This document shows positions 27,903 through 34,998 of a stretch of 64,000 nucleotides of DNA, in pieces. The DNA comes from Rhizobium oryzihabitans. GTDB lineage: Bacteria; Pseudomonadota; Alphaproteobacteria; Rhizobiales; Rhizobiaceae. The translations under genes were made by a program, and so were the position numbers. Position 1 is the stretch's first letter; each line of letters starts with the position of its first letter. The stretch spans positions 1,868,501 to 1,932,500 of the forward strand of contig NZ_CP048635.1 in assembly GCF_010669145.1 (NCBI RefSeq), in the 5' to 3' direction. The notes beneath the pieces were generated by a model that ran no database searches, was not told the origin of the DNA, and worked only from the letters and a program-made list of their open reading frames with translations.

Positions 27903-28931
27903 ATGCGCAGTATCAAGACCGTTCACGTCATTTCCGCCCATGCGGAAGGCGAGGTGGGAGATGTGATCGTTGGTGGCGTGAAGCCACCGCCGGGTGAGAC
28001 GATCTGGGAACAGAGCCGGTTCATTGCGCGTGATGAGACTCTGCGCAATTTCGTGCTCAACGAGCCGCGCGGCGGCGTGTTCCGCCACGTCAACCTGCTG
28101 GTGCCGCCGAAACATCCAGACGCGGATGCCGCCTTCATCATCATGGAGCCGGAAGACACGCCGCCCATGTCCGGCTCAAACTCCATCTGCGTTTCCACCG
28201 TACTTCTGGACGGCGGCATCGTGCCGATGCAGGAGCCGGAAACCCATATGCTGCTGGAAGCGCCGGGCGGGCTGGTGAAGGTGCGCGCCGAATGCCGCAA
28301 CGGCAAGGCCGAGCGCATTTTCGTGCAGAACCTGCCGAGCTTTGCCGCAAAACTCGATGTCGAACTCGAGGTCGAAGGCCTCGGCACGCTGAAGGTGGAC
28401 ACGGCCTATGGCGGCGACAGTTTCGTCATCGTCGATGCCGAGGCGATGGGTTTCAGCCTGAAGCCGGAAGAAGCGCACGAGATCGCCCGCCTCGGCGTGC
28501 GCATCACCAATGCCGCCAACAGGGCTTTGAGCTTCGAGCATCCCGAAAATCCGGACTGGCGGCATTTTTCCTTCTGCCTGTTTGCGGGCAAGGTGGAGCG
28601 CACCGAGGAGGGCCTGCGGGCCGGTGCTGCCGTCGCCATCCAGCCGGGCAAAGTCGATCGCTCCCCGACCGGCACCGCACTTTCGGCCCGCATGGCGGTG
28701 CTGCATGCACGCGGCGAGATGAAGGAAGGCGAGACGCTGACGGCCGTGTCGCTGATCGGCTCCACCTTTACCGGCCGCATTCTCGGAACGACAAAGGTCG
28801 GCGACCGCCCGGCCATCCTGCCGGAAATTTCCGGCCGCGGCTGGATCACCGGCATCCACCAGCACATGCTCGATCCGTCCGATCCCTGGCCGGAAGGGTA
28901 TCGCCTGACGGATACGTGGGGTGCGCGTTAA
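27903..28931 (+). CDS. Proline racemase-family protein lacking both catalytic cysteines
   Basis: 342 residues of the proline racemase/hydroxyproline epimerase/trans-3-hydroxyproline dehydratase fold. In active racemases two cysteines face the alpha carbon; here the first position is Ser90 (PPMSGSNS) and the second Thr256 (DRSPTGTA). Known variants have Cys/Cys, Ser/Cys or Cys/Thr, and this Ser/Thr combination keeps neither thiol. The usual MCGH block is also lost. From memory, the C58 homologue was reported to have no racemase, epimerase or dehydratase activity on proline or hydroxyprolines. GAGGAG precedes the ATG, 11 bases after aconitase X, so it is expressed with that enzyme. The substrate is unknown. 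Confidence 0.85.
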   Translation: MRSIKTVHVISAHAEGEVGDVIVGGVKPPPGETIWEQSRFIARDETLRNFVLNEPRGGVFRHVNLLVPPKHPDADAAFIIMEPEDTPPMSGSNSICVSTVLLDGGIVPMQEPETHMLLEAPGGLVKVRAECRNGKAERIFVQNLPSFAAKLDVELEVEGLGTLKVDTAYGGDSFVIVDAEAMGFSLKPEEAHEIARLGVRITNAANRALSFEHPENPDWRHFSFCLFAGKVERTEEGLRAGAAVAIQPGKVDRSPTGTALSARMAVLHARGEMKEGETLTAVSLIGSTFTGRILGTTKVGDRPAILPEISGRGWITGIHQHMLDPSDPWPEGYRLTDTWGAR

Positions 28932-28964
28932 ACGACTCTACCAGAGGGGCGAGTGCCTACTTTT

Positions 28965-29083
28965 CCCTCATTCCTGTGCTTGTCACAGGAATCCAGTCAG
29001 CCCAAGTCCTTGGGCTGAGAAGACTCTCTCCGCCGCGCAGACGCGCGTCGGCTGGGTTCCTGTGACAAGCACAGGAATGAGGG
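28965..29083. repeat. Intergenic palindromic repeat, family C, copy 2
   Basis: Same long-armed palindrome as at 21692-21810 (CCCTCATTCCTGTGCTTGTC ... GCACAGGAATGAGGG), between two convergent genes. It may serve as a bidirectional terminator. Confidence 0.75.
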
Positions 29084-29094
29084 AGGAGGGCTCC

Positions 29095-30171
29095 TCAGCC
29101 ACCCAGCCGCTTCGTCGTCTCCCGCACAATCAGCTCGAACCCGACATCCACACGCGCGCCTTCGGGAACATCAGCGCCTTTTTCCGCCTCCAAAATGGAA
29201 AGCAGCAATTCACCTGCCTTGCGGCCGATCATCTGGGCGTCGACCCGGATCGTCGAAATCGCCGGATAACATTGCCTGCCGATATCGAAATCGCCGAAGC
29301 CGAGGATGGAAACCTGGTCGGGCACGTGAATGCCGCGGCGGTGACATTCCATCAGCGCGCCCACAGCGGAAATATCGGACACTGCGAAAATGCCTTCGAC
29401 ATCCGGCGCTTTCGCCAGCAGCGAGCCGAGCGTTTTGGCCCCATGGTCATAGGAGACCGGGGCGCTGCCTTCGCGGATGATGAGGTCGTCGGCAATGCCG
29501 GCTTCGCGAAGTGCGGCACCAAAGCCGAGAAGACGGCTTTCACCGCGCCAGTCCTTCACGTCGCCATCAGCCCGCGACCCCAGCGCTCCGATTCTCTTAA
29601 AACCAAGTGATATCAGGTATTTGGCGGCGTTTCTTCCCACTTCGTAGTTGGAGAAGCCGACCGCGTGGTCGATCGGATGTTCGGGAACGTCCCATATTTC
29701 CACGATCGGGATGCCGGCGCGCATTAAAACTTCGCTCGCCATCTTGGTATGCACCGTTCCGGCAACGACGATGGCGTCGGGGCGGCGTTCCATCATGGTG
29801 CGGATGACGCGCTCCTCCTCCTGGAGATCGTACATCGTGTAGCCGATCAGCAGTTGATAGTCGGCCGCCCGCAGCGCGTTGGCGAGCCCCTGTGCGCTGT
29901 CGGCGAAGTTGGAGTTGGTGAGCGTCGGCAGGATGGCGGTGATGAAATTTGTACGCCGGGAGGAAAGCGAACCGGCGATTCTATCAGGCACATAACCCAG
30001 CTTCTCGATGGCCTTCATCACCTTCTGGCGTGTCTCCTCAGACACCAGCGCAGGATCGGCCAGCACGCGCGAAACGGTCATCTTGGAGACGCCTGCGAGT
30101 TTCGAGACGTCGCTCATGGTTGCTTTTTTTGACGTGACTAACGCTGCGGCCAAGGGCGTGCGCTCCACCAA
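29095..30171 (-). CDS. LacI-family transcriptional regulator (GntR-gluconate type)
   Basis: 358-residue repressor. The helix-turn-helix with hinge is at about 19-70 (MSDVSKLAGVSKMTVSRVL, LGYVPDRIAGSLSSRRT); the periplasmic-binding-like ligand domain follows. It resembles the LacI-family gluconate repressor GntR. The start is uncertain: TTG at 30171 (GGGGAG 7 bases upstream), GTG at 30168, or ATG at 30117, which has no ribosome-binding site. Two sites close to the GntR-gluconate consensus ATGTTACCGATAACAT lie in the promoter region of the adjacent genes, so it probably controls the neighbouring importer and the small ABM-like gene. A sugar acid or 2-hydroxyacid ligand is plausible. Confidence 0.85.
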   Translation of the reverse strand: MVERTPLAAALVTSKKATMSDVSKLAGVSKMTVSRVLADPALVSEETRQKVMKAIEKLGYVPDRIAGSLSSRRTNFITAILPTLTNSNFADSAQGLANALRAADYQLLIGYTMYDLQEEERVIRTMMERRPDAIVVAGTVHTKMASEVLMRAGIPIVEIWDVPEHPIDHAVGFSNYEVGRNAAKYLISLGFKRIGALGSRADGDVKDWRGESRLLGFGAALREAGIADDLIIREGSAPVSYDHGAKTLGSLLAKAPDVEGIFAVSDISAVGALMECHRRGIHVPDQVSILGFGDFDIGRQCYPAISTIRVDAQMIGRKAGELLLSILEAEKGADVPEGARVDVGFELIVRETTKRLGG

Positions 30172-30292
30172 AGCATGTCTCCCCAGTTTTTAAGCCGGCA
30201 ACAATTCGAACCGGTTTCAGGACAAGACATACACGAAGACAGGGAGGGAAAGCACGCCGCATGATTGCAGATCGGTGCGGCGTGCACCGGAT

Positions 30293-30613
30293 TTATGCGA
30301 CTCGGCGATAGACCAGATGATAAAAACGCCCGTCGCACATGCTCATCATCTCATCCGTCAGTACCCGGCCCTCCAGCCGGACCGGCGATACCAGCGCTTC
30401 TTCGACGGCTTCCATGGAGGGGTAGTCGATTTCCTGAACCATGATGATGGCGGCGGCGTCCGGGTCCGTGCGCTCGGTGCGCATGACCCGCACGGCCTGC
30501 GCGTTGGGCATGCGCTTCCAGACCGGCAGAAGCTTCTCCTCGACGATGCGGAAAAATTCCTCCTCCCGGCCGGGGTGGATATTGCCTTCGAAAATGGCCG
30601 AACGTGTGTACAT
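30293..30613 (-). CDS. Small dimeric alpha/beta-barrel (ABM/EthD-like) protein
   Basis: 106-residue protein with a ferredoxin-like pattern: N-terminal strand YTRSAIFEGNI, helix HPGREEEFFRIVEEKLLPVW, strand VRVMRTERTD and a C-terminal strand near YHLVYRR. This suggests the dimeric alpha-beta barrel group of monooxygenase- or stress-type proteins; I cannot assign a reaction. GGGAGG lies 6 bases before the ATG. It is divergent from the amino-acid importer operon, with two predicted repressor sites between them. Confidence 0.65.
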   Translation of the reverse strand: MYTRSAIFEGNIHPGREEEFFRIVEEKLLPVWKRMPNAQAVRVMRTERTDPDAAAIIMVQEIDYPSMEAVEEALVSPVRLEGRVLTDEMMSMCDGRFYHLVYRRVA

Positions 30614-30666
30614 GCTTTCCTCCCGAATGAATGCCGATTGCAACAGTTCTGTAGATCGGACTTGCA

Positions 30667-30682
30667 ATGATACCGATAACAT
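30667..30682. promoter_or_regulatory. Predicted LacI-family operator 1
   Basis: ATGATACCGATAACAT differs by one base from ATGTTACCGATAACAT, the consensus I recall for gluconate-type LacI repressors. It lies about 54 bases upstream of the leftward ABM-like gene. Confidence 0.6.
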
Positions 30683-30828
30683 GCATTACTCATCCTGCCA
30701 AGAACGCGAAATGATGTCGATGAGAGGAAAATCGATATTCGGCAAAAATTGTTGAATTTACTTATAAATTCGAGTGGTTTTGAGCGTTTGCGTCATCTTG
30801 GGAGGAGTTTTTTGTAAATCGCGTCGAA

Positions 30829-30844
30829 ATGTTATCGAGAACAT
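30829..30844. promoter_or_regulatory. Predicted LacI-family operator 2
   Basis: ATGTTATCGAGAACAT has perfect outer arms ATGTT/AACAT and the same 16-base spacing as operator 1. It lies about 65 bases before the binding-protein gene. The two sites are 162 bases apart, about 15 helical turns, compatible with looping. Confidence 0.6.
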
Positions 30845-30908
30845 TTTTCGATCTGCGCAAGGCCGGCTGTTCCGTTCGGGCAGCCACTATAAGGTTGGAG
30901 GAGAAACC

Positions 30909-31712
30909 ATGAGCATATCCAGATTTCTGAAGAACATGACCGTTGCCGTCAGCGTTGCCGCAGCAACGCTTGCCGCAGCCACCTCGGCCCATGCCGTTTC
31001 GCTCAGCGAGATCACGGCGCGCGGCAAGGTTAAGATCGGTGTTCTCACCGGCGCGCCGCCGATGGGCATGGTGGACGAGAAGGGCAATCCGTCCGGTTAT
31101 GACGTTGATGTCGCCAACCTTATCGGCTCTTACCTGTCGCTGCCGGTCGAACTGGTGCCGCTGACGCCGCCTGCGCGTATTCCCGCCCTTCAGACCGGCA
31201 AGGTCGATTTCCTTGTCGCGACGCTCGCCCCGACCGGCGAACGCGCCAAGACCGTGATGTTCACGCAGCCCTACAGCGCCTTCAACATGGACATCATCTC
31301 CGGCAAGGACCAGAAGTTCGAAAATCTCGACAGCCTGAAAGGCAAGCGGGTTTCGGTCAATCGCGGTTCCTCGCAGGAAACCGCGCTGCGTAAGGCCAAT
31401 GTCGAAGGTCTCGAAATCGTCGTCTACGAAGACGATTCCACCAGCGCCCAGGCTCTGCTTGCCGGTCAGGTCGATGCCGTAGCCCTGCCGTCCACGGTCG
31501 GCGAGGCGATCATCAAGCAGCGTCCGGAAGCCGGTCTGCAGGTCGGTTTCACCTTCTTCCAGCAGGGCAATTCCATGGCGACGAAGATGGAGGATTTCGA
31601 GCTGCGTCAGTGGCTGAATACCTCCATCTATCTCATGAAGATGTCGGGTGACCTTGACCGTATCTCGGTGAAGTGGACCGGCCGTCCGCTGCCGCAATTG
31701 CCAAGCTTCTGA
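30909..31712 (+). CDS. Polar amino-acid-binding protein, SBP family 3
   Basis: 267-residue periplasmic binding protein with a signal peptide (about 1-30, ending AHA-VSL). Family-3 motifs include RGKVKIGVLTGAPPMGMVDE, GNPSGYDVDVANLIGSYL and KVDFLVATLAPTGERAKT. GGAGGAG precedes the ATG. It is the first gene of an importer operon ending in a 2-hydroxyacid dehydrogenase, and is probably repressed by the upstream LacI protein. Confidence 0.87.
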   Translation: MSISRFLKNMTVAVSVAAATLAAATSAHAVSLSEITARGKVKIGVLTGAPPMGMVDEKGNPSGYDVDVANLIGSYLSLPVELVPLTPPARIPALQTGKVDFLVATLAPTGERAKTVMFTQPYSAFNMDIISGKDQKFENLDSLKGKRVSVNRGSSQETALRKANVEGLEIVVYEDDSTSAQALLAGQVDAVALPSTVGEAIIKQRPEAGLQVGFTFFQQGNSMATKMEDFELRQWLNTSIYLMKMSGDLDRISVKWTGRPLPQLPSF

Positions 31713-31729
31713 TTGAGCCTTTCAACGCG

Positions 31730-31753
31730 CCCGCCGGGGAACATCCCGGCGGG
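31730..31753 (+). other. Hairpin between binding-protein and permease genes
   Basis: CCCGCCGGG (31730-31738) pairs exactly with CCCGGCGGG (31745-31753), with a six-base loop and no U-run. Confidence 0.7.
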
Positions 31754-31778
31754 CCGGGAAATGTCAACGGAGTGACGC

Positions 31779-32483
31779 ATGTCCTATACTTTTCAATTCG
31801 GCGCGCTCGCCCAATATCAGAACGAGATTCTGAACGGCATATGGCTGACGATCAAGCTGTCTGTCCTCTCCATCGTGCTCGGCTGCGCTTTCGGCATTCT
31901 TTTGGCCTCGCTGCGTTCCATCAATGGCGGCATCGTCCGCATCATCGTGGACGCTTACGTGGAGGTAATCCGCAACACGCCGTTTCTGGTGCAGCTTTTC
32001 ATCGTCTATTTCGGTCTGCCGGGTCTCGGTTTTCGCGTCGGGGCGGATACGGCGGCGCTGATCGGCATGACGATCAATCTTGCCGCCTATTCGACGGAAA
32101 TCATCCGCGCCGGCATCGAGGCGGTGCACAAGTCGCAAATCGAGGCGGGCGAAGCGCTTGGCTTCACCAGATACCAGATCTACCGTCACGTCATCATCGT
32201 GCCTGCCATCGCCAAGGTCTATCCCTCGCTCTGCAGCCAGTTCGTGCTGATGATGCTGGCATCGAGCATATGCTCGGCCATTTCCACGCATGAGCTTGCG
32301 GCCGCCGCAGCCTTCGTGGAATCGCAGACCTATCGCTCCTTCGAAGTCTATATCGTCGTCACGCTCATCTATCTTGCGCTGGCGCTCAGCCTGCGGCTCA
32401 TCCTTGCCCTCGTCGGCATGTGGCTGTTTGGCCGCCGGGTGGCGCGCAAGACGATGACCGCCTTGCCGGAGGTGCAGTCATGA
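31779..32483 (+). CDS. Polar amino-acid ABC permease
   Basis: 234-residue HisM/HisQ-type permease with about five membrane segments. EVIRNTPFLVQLF and the EAA loop (EAGEALGFTRYQIYRHVIIV) are clear. Its stop overlaps the ATG of the next permease by four bases (ATGA). Confidence 0.87.
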   Translation: MSYTFQFGALAQYQNEILNGIWLTIKLSVLSIVLGCAFGILLASLRSINGGIVRIIVDAYVEVIRNTPFLVQLFIVYFGLPGLGFRVGADTAALIGMTINLAAYSTEIIRAGIEAVHKSQIEAGEALGFTRYQIYRHVIIVPAIAKVYPSLCSQFVLMMLASSICSAISTHELAAAAAFVESQTYRSFEVYIVVTLIYLALALSLRLILALVGMWLFGRRVARKTMTALPEVQS

Positions 32484-33139
32484 CTCTTCGAACATTCGGC
32501 TGGAACGAGTTCGGCTTCCTTTTGACCGCCCTGCAATGGACCGTACTTCTGACGATCATTGCGCTTATCGGCGGCGGTATCGTCGGCTTTTTCATCGCAC
32601 TGGCCCGCACCTCGGATAACAAGCTGCTGCGCATTGCCGCCGGCACCTATATTCAGGTCATCCAGGGCATTCCGGTACTGATGATCCTGTTCCTGTCCTA
32701 TTACGGCCTCAGCCTTGCCGGACTGGAACTGCCGCCATTGATCGCCGCCGGTGCATCGATGACGATCTATACGTCGGGTTATCTCGCGGAAATCTGGCGC
32801 GGCTGCATCCAGGCGGTGCCAAAGCAGCAGTGGGAAGCATCGGAATCGCTGGCTCTCACCCGCGCCCAACAATATCGCTACGTCATCCTGCCGCAGGCGA
32901 TCCGCATTTCCCTGCCGCCGACCGTCGGTTTTGCCGTTCAGGTCGTCAAGAATACGTCCATCGCATCGATCATCGGTTTCGTCGAACTGGCGAGAGCGGG
33001 GCAGCTTATCAACAATGCCACGTTCCAGCCGTTCCGCGTCTTTGTCGCGGTGGCCGTGCTTTATTTCATCGTCTGCTACCCGTTGTCCCAGCTGTCGCGT
33101 TGGCTGGAAAGGAGGCTTCATGCCGGAAGTAATCGTTGA
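32480..33139 (+). CDS. Polar amino-acid ABC permease
   Basis: 219-residue second permease, with QGIPVLMILFLSYYG and EAA loop (EASESLALTRAQQYRYVILP). GGAGGTG lies 5 bases before the ATG at 32480, which overlaps the preceding stop; an in-frame start at 32420 inside the previous gene is not favoured. Its 3' end overlaps the ATPase gene by 20 bases. Confidence 0.87.
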   Translation: MTLRTFGWNEFGFLLTALQWTVLLTIIALIGGGIVGFFIALARTSDNKLLRIAAGTYIQVIQGIPVLMILFLSYYGLSLAGLELPPLIAAGASMTIYTSGYLAEIWRGCIQAVPKQQWEASESLALTRAQQYRYVILPQAIRISLPPTVGFAVQVVKNTSIASIIGFVELARAGQLINNATFQPFRVFVAVAVLYFIVCYPLSQLSRWLERRLHAGSNR

Positions 33140-33851
33140 AAACGTTCACAAGAGCTTTGGCGCTCTGGAGGTCCTCAAAGGCGTGTCGCTGACAGTCGGT
33201 CGCGGAGAAGTCTTCGCCCTCATCGGCCGCTCGGGTTCGGGCAAGAGCACGCTGCTGCGCTGCATGAACGGGCTGGAGAAGATCAATTCCGGTCGCATCG
33301 AAATCGCCGGCCATGCGATTGGCGAAGATGCCAAGGCGCTGCGCAAGCTGCGTACCGATGTCGGCATCGTCTTCCAGAGCTACAATCTTTTCCCGCATCT
33401 GACGGTCGGCGAAAACATCATGCTCGCCCCGCGTATCGTCAAGGACGTGGCCAAATCGGAAACGAAGGACATTGCCCGCGAGGTTCTGCAACTCGTCGGC
33501 CTGTCGGAGAAATTCGATTCCTATCCCGACCAGCTTTCCGGCGGCCAGCAGCAGCGCGTTGCGATTGCCCGTTCGCTCGCCATGCGGCCGAAGGTTATGC
33601 TGTTCGACGAAGTGACTTCGGCGCTCGACCCTGAGCTGACCGAGGAAGTGCTGACGGTTATGGAAAACCTCGCCAAGGGCGGCATGACCATGATCCTCGT
33701 TACCCATGAAATGGCTTTTGCGCGGCGCGTGGCGACCGAAACCATCTTCATGCACAAGGGCAAGATCTGGGAGCAGGGCCGTTCGTCCGAACTCTTCGCC
33801 AATCCGCAAACGCCGGAACTCCGGCAATTCGTCAAGGCCGATGTGAAGTAG
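33120..33851 (+). CDS. Polar amino-acid ABC ATPase
   Basis: 243-residue GlnQ/HisP-type ATPase with Walker A GRSGSGKST, Q-loop IVFQSYNLFPHLTVGENI, signature LSGGQQQRVAIARSL, Walker B LFDEVTSALD and VTHEM. The ATG at 33120 is preceded by AAAGGAGG and gives the normal family N-terminus MPEVIVENVHKSFG. Confidence 0.9.
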   Translation: MPEVIVENVHKSFGALEVLKGVSLTVGRGEVFALIGRSGSGKSTLLRCMNGLEKINSGRIEIAGHAIGEDAKALRKLRTDVGIVFQSYNLFPHLTVGENIMLAPRIVKDVAKSETKDIAREVLQLVGLSEKFDSYPDQLSGGQQQRVAIARSLAMRPKVMLFDEVTSALDPELTEEVLTVMENLAKGGMTMILVTHEMAFARRVATETIFMHKGKIWEQGRSSELFANPQTPELRQFVKADVK

Positions 33852-33874
33852 TTCACCGGCCCAAAGGAAACTTC

Positions 33875-34810
33875 ATGACCACTGAAATCGTGCAATTGTG
33901 CCCGCTCATCCCGGCACTGGAAGAAGAACTCGCGCAGCGCTTCACCGTGCATCGCCTGTTCGAGGCTGCTGACAAGGCGGCGTTCCTTGCTGACAAGGGC
34001 GCTTCAATCCGCGGCGTCGTCACCGGCGGCCATATCGGCCTGCCGGCGGATATTGGTGCTACACTTCCCAATCTTGAAATCGTCGCCATCAACGGTGTCG
34101 GTTTCGACAAGGTGGATCTCGCCGAAGCCAAGCGACGCGGTTTCCGCGTCTCCAATACGCCTGACGTGCTGACGGCCGATGTTGCCGATCTGGCGCTCGG
34201 CCTCGTTCTGGCGCAGGCGCGCAAGCTGCCGCAGGCGGATCAGCATGTGCGCACCGGTCAATGGCTGAAGGGCGATATGGGGCTTTCCACCCGCGTGGCC
34301 GGCCGCCGTTACGGCATATTCGGCCTCGGCCGCATCGGCCAGGCAATCGCAAAGCGGCTCGAAGGTTTCGATGCGCGCATTTCCTACACCGCCAGAAACC
34401 GCCGCGATGTTGCCTATGATTATCATGATAGCATCGAGGCGCTGGCCGCCAATTGCGACGTGCTGATCATTGCCGCCGCCGCCACCGCCGAAACACGCCA
34501 TATCGTCAATGCGGATGTGTTGAAGGCACTCGGTCCCCAGGGTGTGCTCGTCAACGTGGCGCGTGGTTCGCTGGTGGATGAGAAGGCGCTGGTCGAGGCG
34601 CTTTCGAACGGCACGATCGGCGGCGCGGCGCTCGACGTCTTCGAAGACGAGCCGCGTGTGCCGGAAGCACTTTTCGCTTTTGATAATGTCACGCTCGCGC
34701 CGCATGTCGGCAGCGGCACACACCAGACGCGGCGCGCCATGGCTGATCTCGTTCTTGCCAATCTTGACGCGCATTTCGCCGGCAAGGACCTGCCGACGCC
34801 GGTGGTGTGA
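33875..34810 (+). CDS. D-2-hydroxyacid dehydrogenase (glyoxylate/hydroxypyruvate reductase type)
   Basis: 311-residue NAD(P)-dependent dehydrogenase. The Rossmann motif GIFGLGRIGQ and the catalytic Arg (NVARGSLVDE), Glu (DVFEDEPRVP) and His (LAPHVGSGT) are all present. It would interconvert a 2-oxoacid and a D-2-hydroxyacid, perhaps the deaminated product of the compound taken up by the preceding transporter. It follows the ATPase gene by 23 bases and is followed by a terminator, so it ends the operon. The precise substrate cannot be read from sequence. Confidence 0.85.
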   Translation: MTTEIVQLCPLIPALEEELAQRFTVHRLFEAADKAAFLADKGASIRGVVTGGHIGLPADIGATLPNLEIVAINGVGFDKVDLAEAKRRGFRVSNTPDVLTADVADLALGLVLAQARKLPQADQHVRTGQWLKGDMGLSTRVAGRRYGIFGLGRIGQAIAKRLEGFDARISYTARNRRDVAYDYHDSIEALAANCDVLIIAAAATAETRHIVNADVLKALGPQGVLVNVARGSLVDEKALVEALSNGTIGGAALDVFEDEPRVPEALFAFDNVTLAPHVGSGTHQTRRAMADLVLANLDAHFAGKDLPTPVV

Positions 34811-34837
34811 CGGCAGGGAATTCATGCCTGTGGTCTC

Positions 34838-34866
34838 ACGGCGCGGCTTCTGTCGCGCCGTTTTGC
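34838..34866 (+). terminator. Intrinsic terminator after hydroxyacid dehydrogenase
   Basis: ACGGCGCG (34838-34845) pairs with CGCGCCGT (34854-34861), followed by TTTT. Confidence 0.75.
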
Positions 34867-34998
34867 TTTCGGCTGTCGTCGGCTTCCAGGCAGGGCCGTA
34901 AAAGGCCGTATTCCTCGTAATCTCCTCCCACCGTTCATATTTATATAATATGTATAATCCTACTATTCTGCTTCCTTATAAAGCGATGAGGCGGAGAG

